Part shown: one piece after another, positions 30,251 through 41,897 of the stretch | How the letters are laid out: each line of letters starts with the position of its first letter | How positions within the stretch are numbered: position 1 is the stretch's first letter | Assembly: GCA_905221605.1 (NCBI GenBank) | Contig: CAJNDS010000252.1 | Location: 1-64,000, forward strand | Origin: Symbiodinium natans | Lineage: Eukaryota; Sar; Dinophyceae; Suessiales; Symbiodiniaceae | DNA length: 64,000 nt | Direction: 5' to 3' | Notes under the pieces: model-generated | Told to the model about the DNA's origin: nothing | Seen by the model: only the letters and a program-made list of their open reading frames with translations | The model's database searches: none | Position numbers and translations under genes: made by a program

Positions 30251-31036
30251 GTTGCCAGTTCGGCTCAGGGAAAATTGCTGACGGCTGCAGAAATCGTGAG
30301 GGTTTTGCGCAATCCCAACCCCCCGACTTGCCAGAAATGACTACCTGCTTCCGGAACGTCAACTTTTGCCAGCAAAAGCTGTCGCTTGTCAGGCCCTTTA
30401 GGTTTTCAAAACAACCACAGCCCGCGACCTGTCCAGATCCATCTGAACCTTGCGCTCCGCAGCAGGCGATGTGATGGCAGCCCGTTTTGCCTGCCAACTT
30501 GTCCGCGCATTGGTTGGCCTGGTGTCTCCAAAGCTAAGAAAAGCCAAACTTCATTTCAAACTTACGGCTGGTGCAGGTGGGATTTTTCCCAAGTGGGTCT
30601 TGTCCTACCACAGTCCTAGATCAAAATCCCAGCCATCCGAGCCTTCTTTGTTGGGATATTTTTGCGGCGCATCTTGGCTACGGAGTTAGCAGGCAGGAAC
30701 GGACCTGCGCTGGCGGGCTAGAATTTTGATGCAAGGTCTGGCAGGGTCACCTGGTGTGTTTATACAGTAGGGCCGCGCCAAGAAAGTAAATTCGGATACG
30801 GCCGTTCCAAGGTTTGCTCGTCAGCTGGAAGGAAGCGGTGAAGGGGGCGAAGGTGATCATCGGAAGGCTGGAAGGCAGCCTCGCTGAGCTTCCGGCTGCG
30901 ACCTGTGTAAACACAGACCTGTCTAAACTCTCGCAGATGTTTTGCACTTGATGCACAATCTTGGGTTCTGAGACTGCGGAAGACTTAGCGGCCTGCAGCA
31001 GCAGCTTGCGCTTGAACAGTGTGGTGGGTACCTAGG

Positions 31037-31268
31037 GAGACTGCGCTGGACGTCGTAAAAAAATGCGTCAGTTTGGGGCGCATAAATGGGCACGATGTCA
31101 GGTGGGATTTGTGAGATTTCTTCAGGTCACTTGCAGTAAACACGGAGTTTGCGCAGCTTTGCAGTTCTTAAACGTGATTCAGGAAGCAAGATTACCCCCC
31201 ACCCCAAAGAATCTCAGCGTAGATGTTGCAGGATTGGTGCACGAGGGATGGTACACATGTCGCGGACG
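31037..31268 (-). repeat. Inverted repeat B, right copy
   Basis: Reverse complement of 29446-29692. It lies about 0.8 kb to the right of the inverted A copy, so the right-hand order is A' then B', not the B' then A' expected from one simple inversion. Confidence 0.85.
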
Positions 31269-31311
31269 TTTGCTTGCATTGACATGCCCCATGATGGTCC
31301 CCATTACCCTG

Positions 31312-31581
31312 ACGGCAGCAGTTGGCGGGCTGCCACTCTATGACAGCTGAGCCGGTCAGGCCGGCCTACGAGCAAACACAGTTTTGCCAAGGCCTCAAAA
31401 CGGAACTTCGTTTACAAGCCCCAGGGCCAGCCACAATGGCACTGAAGACGCTCTCTACCTGAGCACCCCACTGTTGAGCGGAACCTTGAGCCAAACATGG
31501 ATTTTCGTCTGCACACTGCTTGGCGTAGCCACTCGAAGGGGCTGTTGGTCTAGGTAAGACTAAACTGAAAATCACCTCGTT
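31312..31581 (-). repeat. Inverted repeat C, left copy
   Basis: Reverse complement of about 33273-33544. Shared landmarks are the GGCGGGCTGCC block, CTACGAGCAAACACAG, GCCAAGGCCTCAAAACGGAAC, CCTTGAGCCAAACATGG and CCACTCGAAGGGGCTGTTGG. Confidence 0.88.
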
Positions 31582-31713
31582 TGGTTTTTGTGGAGTTTTT
31601 TTACAGGGCTTCTGGAGACCAGACAAGGCTGAGAATGGCCTGGAAGAAGGTAGATGGCACCTGGAGCACAGCCATCTACGTTCCTTATTTTTCAGCCGGT
31701 GCGTTGGGTGAGA

Positions 31714-33360
31714 CGAAGGGCTTTCGAGTGCACAGTTCGGCCTTTGCTGGAGGGATACTTTCCATCCTCAGAGAGTTACAGCTCCACTTTGTGAGGGGTG
31801 ACGCTTGTGCCTGTTGCTCCAGAGATTCCTGCTGTCTCTGGGAGCAAAACCCACCAACCCTCATTTGGATTGAGGGCTGTGTGTTAGAGTGAGAGTTTCT
31901 CGCTCACTTGTGTGGAAAACGAAGGTGAGACCGAAACATAGGGGAAAACGGCCAAGGCACGTGCAGACCGTGCAGGCCAACGTCGCACTGCAAGCGGCAT
32001 CCTTGCAGTTGTTGACAGGAGTGTCCCAAACAATAGCGGTGTGCTTGAGCCCAAGTTTGCTGATTTTCGGGAATCTGCAAGCTGAGCACAACAGGATATT
32101 CTTCGCAGGTAGAATCAGGTAGCACAGATCTGGCCCAACCCTGGTGGATCTGCCTGGACACAAATAACCAGAGGCATCAGTGTCGTAATATTAACTGGTG
32201 CTACTGAGAAACCGTTGCCAAAGAACTTGGTGCAAGTTGAAGAGCAGCTGTTGGTGGCTGCTCCCCGGCAGACAAATAGCCCCAGAAAGCCTTCCTCGGC
32301 GTCGCTCCGTGCTAAGGGTTCGTCAGGGCAGGTAATGGCCGGAACAGGAATTAGATGGAGTTGCCCCGATCTTCTTGCTTTTCCCATCTGAAGGCAACAA
32401 ATGGTTATCAGCCTGCCGACATGGCAGGCCTGCTTTTGTTTTACATCCACGTCTTCTGCAAGGGCTGGGGTCTGTCCGTGCACACAGACAAGGCGGAACC
32501 TTGCAGATGTCTAAGATTATTTGCAGAATGTTGGCTCTCACTGTCTGGTGAGTGGTTTGTATGGGCACTTGCTGGAGCAAGGCGGCTCTGGCTTCTAAGG
32601 ATGGTACATGTGCTGGCTGCTGAGTACAGGCCACCAAAAGAGACCTGTGGTAAGACAAGCGATGGAAGGAGCCGTGGACAGGCCAGCTCACGCGGACGCC
32701 ACGCAGAGTATGTGTCACTATCTTCAGATGCTGGAGCCAAATTGCCTTGCCGTGTGGCAAGAGAACTCTGTCCAGAGATAGCTCTGGCTCCGTCAGAAGC
32801 TGAGGGCCTGGCTGCGCTGATGCAGCGGAATGGTTGTTCGGCCTCGCCTCCGCAGAAAAAACAACAGTCCGAGCTGGTAAGAGCAAGAACGCTGGGACCT
32901 CGAGCTGCAGTTTTACCATGAAGCAACCGCGTGAGATGCATTTATTGGTCGACTGGTGAGTAAGAGCGAGAAAGGGCGACGCTACTTTGGGGAAGGCTGC
33001 AAGGCACGGTTAGTAAGCGCGAGAAAGCTGCGGACGAACCTGGAGTAGCTGTCTTTCATACCTTACGTGTTTCACTGCGGCCTTGCATGCGCTGAGGGCA
33101 TAATGCCTCGAACAGAACATCCAGTGCTGAGTGCGGATAGCCAAACTTACGGAGGCTGATGCCACAACAAGTGCCTCGACAGCAATGCATGCGGAGGGCA
33201 AAGTTACGGCCTCGCGAAGTGCTGAGGGTTGCAGCTGAGAGAGGGCCTAGCTCAGAACGCAACACCTCAAGCGAGGTGATTTTTAGTTTAGTCTCACCTA
33301 GACCAACAGCCCCTTCGAGTGGCTACGCCAAGCAGCGTGCAGACGAAAATCCATGTTTGG
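31714..33360 (+). repeat. Long direct repeat D, copy 1
   Basis: Starts GAAGGGCTTTCGAGTGCACAG and is repeated from 33550. No coding sequence is recognised. The frames within it are conserved only as well as the surrounding DNA, and differ by indels, which argues against a protein. Confidence 0.88.
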
Positions 33361-33544
33361 CTCAAGGTTTCGGCTCAACCCGGTGGGGTGCTCAGGTAGA
33401 GAGCGTCTTTAGTGCCGTTGTGGCTGGCCCTGGGGCTTGTAACTAAGGGTGGGTTCCGTTTTGAGGCCTTGGCAAAACTGTGTTTGCTCGTAGGCCGGCT
33501 GACCGGCTAAGCTGTCATAGAGCGGCAGCCCGCCAACTGCTGCC
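33273..33544 (+). repeat. Inverted repeat C, right copy
   Basis: Lies across the junction between direct repeats D1 and D2 and matches 31312-31581 in reverse complement. The block before D1 is therefore an inverted version of the block before D2. Confidence 0.88.
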
Positions 33545-33549
33545 GTCGA

Positions 33550-35485
33550 TGAAGGGCTTTCGAGTGCACAGTTTTCGGCCTCGCTTCGCTGGAGGGATAC
33601 TTTCCATCCTCGCGTAGCTGAGGGAGCCTTGTGGCCTACAGTCTGCTCTGGGTCGCAGAGAGTTACAGCCCCACTTTGCTTGAGGGGTGACGCTATAGTG
33701 CCTGTTGCTCACCAGAGATTCCTGCTGTCTCTGGGTGAGCAAAACCCACCGACCCTCATTTGGATTGAGGGCTGTGTGTTAGGGTGAGTTTGGGTTCCTC
33801 GCTCACTTGTGTGAAAAACGAAGGTGAGACCGAAACACAGGGGAAAACGGCCAAGGCACGCTGCAGACAGTGCAGGCCAACGTCGCACTGCAAGCGGCAT
33901 CCTTGCAGTTGTTGACAGGAGTGTCCCCAACAATAGCGGTGTGCTTGAGCCCGAGTTTGCTGGTTTTCGGGGATCTGCAAGCTGAGCACAACAGGATATT
34001 CTTCGCAGGTAGAATCAGGTAGCACAGATCTGGCCCAACCCTGGTGGATCTGCCTGGACACAAATAACCAGAGGCATCAGTGTCGTAAAGCTCATTGACT
34101 GGTGCTACTGAGAAACCGTTGCCAAAGAACTTGCAGTAGGACTGTGGTGCGGCACAGTGCAAGTTGAAGAGCAGCTGTTGGTGGCTGCTCCCCGGCAGAC
34201 AAATAGCCCAAGAAAGCCTTCCTCGGCCTCGCTCCGTGCTGAGGGTTCGTAAGGGCTGGTAATGGCCGGAACAGGATTCAGATGGAGGTTGCCCGATCTT
34301 CTCGCTTTTCCCATCTGAAGGCAACAAATGGTTATCAGCCTGCCGACATGGCAGGCCTGCTTTTGTTTTACATCCACGTCTCCTGCAAGGGCTGGGGTCT
34401 GTCCGTGCACACAGACAAGGCGGAACCTTGCAGATGTCTGAGGTTATTTGCAGAATGTTGGCTCTCACTGTCTGGTGAGTGGTTTGTATGGGCACTTGCT
34501 GGGGCAAGGCGGCTCTGGCTTCTGAGGATGGTACATGTGCTGGCTGCTGAGTACGGGCCACCAAAAGAGACCTGTGGTAAGACAAGCGATGGAAGGAGCC
34601 GTGGACAGGCTAGCTCACGCGGACGCCACGCAGAGTATGTGTCACTATCTTCAGATGCTGGAGCCAAATTGCCTCGCCGTGTGAAGTGAGATGTGGTGTT
34701 TGGTCTCGGCCTCATGCACTGGAAGGCCTACAACAACAAATCCCAAAAAAAAAAATGTGGTCCTAGGACACGCGGAGCAGAAGCTTATACGTGGCGCCGC
34801 GTGGGTCACATAGAGACAGAGGGCTTGGCAAGGGAACTCTGTCTGATGATAGCCCTGGCTCCGTGAGGAGCTGAGGGCTTGGCTGCGCTGATGCAGCGGA
34901 ATGGTTGTTAGTTGTTCGGCCTCGCTTCCGCAGAGGGAACAACAAACAAATGCTTCTCTGCAGTGATCGGTCCGGGTTAGTAAGAGCGAGAACGCCGGGA
35001 CCTCGAGCTGCAGTTTTACCATGAAGCAACCGCGTGAGATGCATTTATTGGTCGACTGGTGAGTAAGAGCGAGAAAGCCAGAACGACACTACTTTGGGGG
35101 AGGATGCAAGGCACGGTTAGTAAGAGCGAGAAAGCCGGAGCTGCGGACGAACCTGTAGTAGCTGTGACTGAGAAGTCTTTCATACCTCACGTGTTTCACT
35201 TTGCGGCCTCGCATGTGCTGAGGGCATAATGCCTCGAACAGAACGTCCAGTGCTGAGTGCGGATAGCCAAACTAACGGAGGCTGATGCCACAAACAGTGC
35301 CTAAACAGCTATGCATGCGGAGGGCAAAGTTCGGCCTCGCGAAGTGCTGAGGGTTGCAGCTGCGAGAGGGCCTAGCTGAGAACGCAACGCCCGCACAAGC
35401 GAGGCTAATGAGTTTTAGTTTAGTTTCACCTTGACCAACAGCCCCTTCGGGTGGCTACGCGACGCAGCGTGGAGACGAAAATCCA
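33550..35485 (+). repeat. Long direct repeat D, copy 2
   Basis: Matches 31714-33360 over its length, with several short insertions (for example about 44 bp after TTTCCATCCTC, and about 144 bp at about 34684-34827 containing a run of 11 As). GTTAGTAAGAGCGAGAA or a close variant recurs three times near its 3' end (34977, 35058, 35116). Confidence 0.88.
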
Positions 35486-38400
35486 TGTTTCTTTGTTGTC
35501 CTGATGTACAGGTAGCTGTCTGGCACATGCAGGTAGGGAGTTTTCTGCTTGAGAGTGTCTGCACTTGTGAGTTTTGTGGACGAGAGTGACTTCACTTGCG
35601 TTTCGTCACGTCTCGTATCGTTCGTTTGTGTTTTGTTCTTGCAGAAGCTGAGCAGTGACAGTTTGGGAATGTGGTTCATGTGTTTCACACAGTTCGGAGC
35701 CCAATAGCTGAGACCGCGCTCGCTTTGGCTCAAGGAAAAAGAAAGCGAGTGCTTGCGACTCTGCTTTTCACAGTTTGCGCAGGCTGGCGGCCCATGTCCA
35801 GCTCCGTGAGCGGGAACCTGATTGCATCAGACGTGTCCATGTTGGCAGCCTGTTATAGGTTGCTGGAATGGAGCCTGCGGACGCGACCCAAATCGTTTCA
35901 GTGCCTGAGGGCCCCAGTCTTACACGAAGGCTAAAGGTGATGGGTGATGCAGCGGATGGCCACTACTGCAACTATTTGAAGTTGCCCAGGTAACGTTGCC
36001 AGAATGCACAAACTGCTGCGTGCATTTGTTCAGAAGGTGCGGCGAATTGGACATGGCTAAGCGTGCGTGCAGAGGGTCATGGTGTTTGCGCAGGCTGGTG
36101 GCCCATGCCCAGCTCCTTGGGCGAGCACCTGAGAACCCTTTCGGAAGAAGGTGTTGCGTTAGACGTGTGCATGTTGGGAGCCTGTTATGGGTCGCTGGAG
36201 CTGAAAACAACATGCTAACGCATTAACAACACAAGAGCAGAGCACTTTGTGTTTTCTCAGCTCTCACTGGTCACGGGTCAGTCGTTTGCAATGTCCTATA
36301 CATGCCAGCAGAGGCGTCGCATCTTCTTGTGTGAATAGTGAAGGATGTGTTTTTCTTCGGCCAAGTCCACCCCGAAGCACACCCCAAACTCTAAAACGCT
36401 AAACCGTCCAAACCTAAAATCGCGACCTAGCCCTGCACTTTTCCCAACCTACAAAAACCTTTGACACCCGGCTCCCACTGCAGCCCCAGGAGTACATGAG
36501 CCAAAAGGAGGCCGGCTCGGGCGAAAGCTTTCCTCCACAGGGTGTGTCCTGTAGTCTGTCAGCCCTCATTCATCAGTAACCCTACTCGTACAAGTGGTTG
36601 CAGGCAGAACTCTGGGCTGCATGCAAGGGGGCCAGCCGCTTCAAGGCATTTCAGCACTTTTCCCACCCTTCTCATACACGATCCATCTCCGGCAGCAGAT
36701 GTTATGATAACAAAAGCCCGCACATTTCCTTGCGTCCTGAAACCATGAACAGGTGCTCCATGCTCCTCCAGTGTGAAGCGCTGAAGCCAATCAAGGCTCA
36801 CGCCTGGCTCTTTCTTGCTAGGTTGAGCTGTCGTAGGAATCAAAGGACATTCCCTCAAAAATGTGGTTGCAGCATGCTGCAGCCTTTCGAAGAACAGCCT
36901 TGAACGTTGACGGGTCGGTCCAAGTTTGCCGTTAAAGAGGCTGGCTCACAAGAAGCCGGTCAAGGACAACGAATCAATGTCATATCGTATCATATGCATA
37001 TACATAAACATCATACGCAGCCAACAAATGCACACATCACGGGCACATCACTGCTTCGTGAACTTCTGGTATGCACAGACAGCACATATACAATTTTCAT
37101 GTAATTGCTTCTATATCTGCTGCTGGAGATGGACTGCACATGACAGCGCATCCCCCTCCGTTTCAACGGCAACCAGAAACACCAGCTTGGCTGTTTGCCA
37201 GCTTGGCTGTTTCAGTGGGTTTTTCAACTCATACTACTCACCAGCCGTCCAGGACTACCGAATACGAACCTTTTGCTGTCGGGCCAGTGTTCTCCCAGGC
37301 AAAAGTCCCTCCAGTAAATGCTGCAATGTAGCTGCGGTTGCCTGCTTACCGACTGCTCGCTCGAACACCAGTGAATTCAAAACATGAATTCGCCACTGGT
37401 TGAGACCAGGTCTTTTTTAACAGACAGCAAATGGAACGACTGTTTCACCCCTCGACGAACAAAAACATAAAGCGCTCCAGTTCTTCGTGATATGGCCTGA
37501 GTTGTTGTAGAGCCAGTGGTATGACTCCTTGTTTCCGCAGTTGGGCTTTGCTATACCGTTGCCTGCACGTTGATTAGTCCGGGCCTAAAGTGTAGCTAAT
37601 CCGCACTATTTTTCCCTTTCACCTTGGAGGCCTTACCCCGCCGAAGTCGCTTTTTGGAGTGTCCGCTGCTTTGTCGCGCCATGGATTGGCTCCCAAGCTT
37701 CCTGAGCGGGCCGCACGCTCAGCTTCTAAACCAGAGTGCAGCAAGCTGGCGTGCTATGGTTTGTGGCGATGAGAGTTGAAAACTTCCCTGGGTACTACCT
37801 ACATTCTTCAACCGATCATTGGTCGGTCGTTCTGCCTACAACTGTCACTTGATTGCCAATCTTTCAACAGGCTGTGCCCGTGCATCAGAAGAGAGAAGCC
37901 AGTGCTGAGCCCAGCGTGCCGAAGCGTTCTCGTGCTTTCTCGCAGAATGAAGAAACGGACTTTAAAGACAGAAAAACATTCTGGGCGCTTGCGCAGGGAC
38001 TTATCAGCAGTATAGGGATTCATTCCGCCGGTTCCGAAAAAACACTAGGGAGCTAAGTGTGACTGGCACCTATGCCATCCTGCCCGCAACCCCTTGCGAG
38101 GTGGAGACAACTTTGACCATTCAAGCCCAAGCTGAGTACGGAGCCCAATTCACAGTCAAGATCCGTGACCGCGCTCTGGGCAACAGCTGTTGAAAGCTGC
38201 GGCTCCCTCAATGCATATACGTCTGTTCTTTACAGGGGAATGCTGTGGCTAACTCAGTGAAAGTCGAGTTACTCGCACCACTCTCGCAGAACCAGCCAGC
38301 AAGCAGACAACACTTAAACTGCAGTGAGGGCAATCAAGCAATAAGCCACTTGACCTTCAACGCCGGCCGGGCATCGTACAAATTGTGGGAAAGTTGGTTC

Positions 38401-38640
38401 CCCAAGCAACAGGTTGACATGCTGCTTATTGGAGGCCTTGAGGGGATCACGAGATGACCGCGCCAAGCAAGTTTTCATCGGGCTGAACAGCGGCGTTAGT
38501 CAGACAACGCCGGGCTTAGTCGGTAAGTCTTTCCGGTAAACGACACGGCTGAGTTTGAACACGACAACGCACCAGTCAAAAGAAAACGGGTTCCGAAAAC
38601 AACAGCCTCAGTAGTAACACCTGCTAACATTTTTTAAACT
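35486..38640. other. Stretch without recognisable genes
   Basis: A 77-bp phrase, GCGCAGGCTGG(C/T)GGCCCATG... with GACGTGT(C/G)CATGTTGG, occurs twice (about 35775-35860 and 36088-36190), so local duplication continues here. TTTGGCTCAAG, a partial spliced-leader match, is at 35724-35734. No gene was recognised. Confidence 0.4.
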
Positions 38641-38647
38641 CCGCACG

Positions 38648-38965
38648 CTTTTGGACCACTTTGTCCTGCTCGGCCGTGGAAGCCCCCAAGCTCAAGGTGT
38701 ACATGTCGAATTTGGCCCGCTTTGTTTTGCTTTGTGTCGCAGAAGTCCCCAAACTCAAAGTCAAATTTGGTTCGCTTTGTTCTGCTGTGTTCCCCGGAAG
38801 CCCGCGAAGCGTACGTCACCGACCCGTTTGGTTCTGCTCTGTCGCAGGCTCAGAGTGTGCATGTCAAATTGGGCCTGCTTTGGTCACTTGGTTCTGCTCT
38901 GTGTCGCGGAAGCCCCCCAAAGTGACATGCTGAGATTGGCCCGCTTTGTCCTGAAATCCAAAGAT
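38648..38965 (+). repeat. Degenerate tandem repeat, unit about 85 bp
   Basis: About four copies share (G/C)GGAAGCCC, the CTCA(A/G)(A/G)GTG..CATGTC phrase, AATT(T/G)GGCC(C/T)GCTTTG and T(T/C)CTGCT(C/G)TGT. Copies have diverged through substitutions and deletions. Confidence 0.75.
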
Positions 38966-40036
38966 CAGAGCGTTAAAGTCATGTCTTTTTGGTGTGCCGC
39001 GTGCATTCTCTGACTCAGTCCTTGCGTTTTTCGATGGGAGCTGGACGTTTTTTCTGACTCAGCCCTCCCCTACTCAGGCACTTGGGCATGAACCTGCAGC
39101 ACAGCGACCTGCTGTGGATCGCGGAAGAGGACGTGCTTAAACTCTTAAACGGCCGGCTTTGCAAGCCCAATCCACCCGCCGCCAGTCGCTTGCAGCACCA
39201 CCGTCGCAGCATTGCATGGATTCCTTTCACAAGAAGATGTGCCCTGGGTGCTGCCAAAATGGCTCTTACCATTCCACGGTTTAATTCTCTTGGGTTGCGC
39301 TACGCAGCAGATCATCTTGTTTTTATTGGCCAGGATTGCGGGCTGTTTTGTTTCAGCTTACGGGGTGTTCTTTGCTGAATTCGCACAGGTGTTCAATGCG
39401 TTCCTGTGTTGTTAAAAAGCGGAGCTTCAAACTGGCCAGAAACCCTGCTGCCAAGGGCACATCAGACCTGTGTGAGGTATGATTTGGTCGTGTACTTTCG
39501 TGCTTCTTCACCAGAGGCCGGTTTAGCCGCATCTAGCAACATCACGTTGAAGGCCAGTCTTCGGCAACTGCGCAGGATCAGATGAAAATTCTGAACCAAA
39601 CCGCAGAGAAGGAGTCCCAGAGTTTATGCGAGCTCCAGGCTGGATTGGGCGTATCTGGGCGCAGCAAGCACCGGTGAGCAGTGAGAACATGCGAGAAGCG
39701 CTTAGGGAATGTTAGGGGGTTCTAGGCCTGGTCGCCAATGCCTTCGGGCTTGTACCGCAACAGCGTCAGACGCGTGACTGCTTGGGCCTTGTTGGGCGAT
39801 CTGCCAGCGGCAGTGCTTTGCATTTTACCTGCTACGTGCACGGAGCATGGTGATGCCACATGTGAGGTTGCTGGAGACCCGCGTCCTTCCCACCTGCATT
39901 CATGCAAATTGATGTCTCGAGTGCTCGAAATCATGCAGGCGCAGCAGAGAATTGCAAGTTTTTGAAGTCCTTGTTTGGTTTCTAGGGGCTTGCTTGTCTA
40001 AAGGACGATGTCAACCGGCTGCCCCGTCGCCAACTG

Positions 40037-40140
40037 CCAGATGTAAAGGACATCTTGCACAGGCAGGCTGACAGACGCACAGCTGGATGGCAACGCTGCT
40101 TGCTTCCCCCGCCCCAACCGCTTGGCGCCAGGTTTGATCG
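40037..40140 (+). repeat. Direct repeat E, copy 1
   Basis: CCAGATGTAAAGGACATC... to GCCAGGTTTGATCG is repeated at 40373-40489 with substitutions and one small insertion. Confidence 0.75.
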
Positions 40141-40372
40141 CCCCGCCGACGTTCAGCAGACTGCAAGACGCGTAACGCCCCAAGTTGGTCGGCACGCATG
40201 CAGATCGCGAACCAATAGCTTTTACACGGATTAAATCAACGGAGGGCAAATCATGGTGGATTGTTTTATACCAGATGATTATCTGAGGATGGTGTGGGTG
40301 TTGTGGTTTGACCATCCCAAGATGTCACTAGGCCTTATCAATGTTGTGACTCAGGCGTCCCGTCGATCACTA

Positions 40373-40489
40373 CCAGATGTGAAGGATGTCCTGCAGAGGC
40401 CCCACCCCCCCTAGAAATTCACAGGGGCAAGTTGAACCTGCTTCCGTCTGCTTCGCGTTCCCCCGGCCGCTTAGTGCCAGGTTTGATCG
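40373..40489 (+). repeat. Direct repeat E, copy 2
   Basis: Second copy of 40037-40140 (CCAGATGTGAAGGATGTC... to GCCAGGTTTGATCG). It lies 86 bp upstream of the relic spliced leader. Confidence 0.75.
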
Positions 40490-40574
40490 TCCTGGAACAT
40501 TGCCAAAGCCCAAGTAAAATCTGTTCTTCAGATGGATTCTCCTATTGCACACATGATTCAGCAGTTTATCAGCA

Positions 40575-40588
40575 CATTTTGGCTCAAG
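40575..40588 (+). other. Relic spliced-leader fragment
   Basis: CATTTTGGCTCAAG matches the last 14 bases of the conserved 22-nt dinoflagellate spliced leader. It lies 17 bp upstream of an ATG that opens the CCCH frame. A leader remnant in genomic DNA next to a coding start is the known mark of a gene that passed through a trans-spliced mRNA and was reverse-transcribed back. Confidence 0.6.
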
Positions 40589-40605
40589 CCGTTGCCGCGA
40601 TCGTG

Positions 40606-41118
40606 ATGACGCGCTCGAGCAGCTTATGCGTGCACTACCGCCGTGGACAGTGTTGGTCACGCGCCTGCAGTATTCAGCAGCTCAGCGAATGCCAAGCGAA
40701 CCCAGAGCTCAAGCTCCGCACATCAGTGAGGTTCGGCGACACCTGTTGGTTCTCTCACGAGGCCAAAGTTTTGCCCTTCGCTTGAAGCCTGTTGGATCCG
40801 TGTTTCGCCAGAGTTGGAGGCATCAGCTGTCAGTGCACCTGCGCCCCGACCAAGCAAACCACCATGAATGCAGGGGTGGGTTGCCAGTGGGCTTGCAGAC
40901 GTTTGGATATTGAATTGATACTGCAAGGCGAGGTGCCCTGCCGGAGATGGCAACGGGGCGGCTGCCGGCTGCTCTTTTGCAAATCATGCAGGTCGGCTGA
41001 CCTCTTTCCTTCGGTTTCATGGCTTTTCAAGGTTTGGGCGCTGGTGCAAATACGCCCACGAGGCAGAAGTGCGGCACGTAACATCAGCATTCAGGATTTG
41101 CAAGCTTGATTGTTTCTG
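40606..41118 (+). CDS. CCCH zinc-finger protein, small split gene or gene fragment
   Basis: The ATG at 40606 opens TRSSSLCVHYRRGQC. Removing a GT-AG intron (40656-40730) joins this to WFGDTCWFSHEA, giving C-x7-C-x5-C-x3-H. A second finger is split the same way: PCRRWQRGGC ends at 40967, a 64-bp GC-AG intron (40968-41031) follows, and RFGRWCKYAHEAE resumes, again C-x7-C-x5-C-x3-H. Both introns interrupt the finger after its second Cys, so the two units look like duplicates. The first intron has a length divisible by three and can be read through; the second cannot. The connection between the fingers (about 40787-40930) is unresolved, with a TGA soon after the first unless another intron exists. 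The frame runs to TAA at about 41116. CCCH fingers generally bind RNA. The start is supported by the relic leader. Confidence 0.6.
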
Positions 41119-41857
41119 GAGGCTGGCCCTCTAATTCCCCAAAGCTGCCACGACCGTTCGACCCATCAGAGGCATCAGCAGGCCTGGTTGCTTGGTGATG
41201 CGCTTTAGTTGTGCAGCCATGGATGGTTGCAAACGGTTCCCTTCAATACTGACCCCAAACGGATGTTGTGTGCCACGTGTGTACAAGTGCTTCTGAGTTG
41301 TTTTGCGTTGACGTTGAACTGACCTCAGCCGGATGCAGGAGAGGGTGAAGCAAGAGATGCCACTGCAAGGGCAATTCGCCGAAGCCCCGGGCTGTAGTTG
41401 TGTAGGTGTCTGAGTCTGGGCATTATACTGAAGTACGGTCCCGGACGATACCAGAAGTCCCCCGCCCCCGCTTGGCCCGCACCAAGCTTAGAACCATCCC
41501 CTCCTTTGGCCACCCCTTCCCCGTCGACCCCCTGCCGGCGCTTCTGCGCTGACTTGAGAACAAGAAAGCCTGAAGCCTGTCGTCCTGGCCGTGCTTTGCC
41601 GCTGCAGTGGCGGCAGGTTCCGGCCGCGGGGTCGTGTAGCCATAAAATTCGAGATGGAGAGGGGTTCGAGCACGCAATGGAATGTACTGGTATGTTTTTC
41701 CCCCACACTGGAGGTTTGAGTGCAAGCGCATTCAAAGAGGGTTCGAGATTCCAGTTGGGCGCTTCACGGCTGCTGTGAGCGCCAAGAACGGAACAGCGAC
41801 GAAATGCAACGAAACAAAATGTCGGCGAAGTTGTTATGAAACACCAACATGCAGTAT

Positions 41858-41897
41858 GCCTGTCCACCGGCAAGAACGCCTGTCCACCGGCAAGAAC
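41858..41897 (+). repeat. Perfect 20-bp tandem duplication
   Basis: GCCTGTCCACCGGCAAGAAC occurs twice head to tail with no differences. Confidence 0.9.

Noticed and set aside
32115..34585. Frames of 120-260 residues repeated in both D copies, looking like a duplicated gene
   Set aside because: The copies differ by indels that break the frames at different points, and both strands are equally open, so this is duplicated non-coding DNA.
38648..38965. Possible CRISPR-like spaced repeat
   Set aside because: Eukaryotic context, repeats diverged and of uneven spacing, no conserved short direct repeat.
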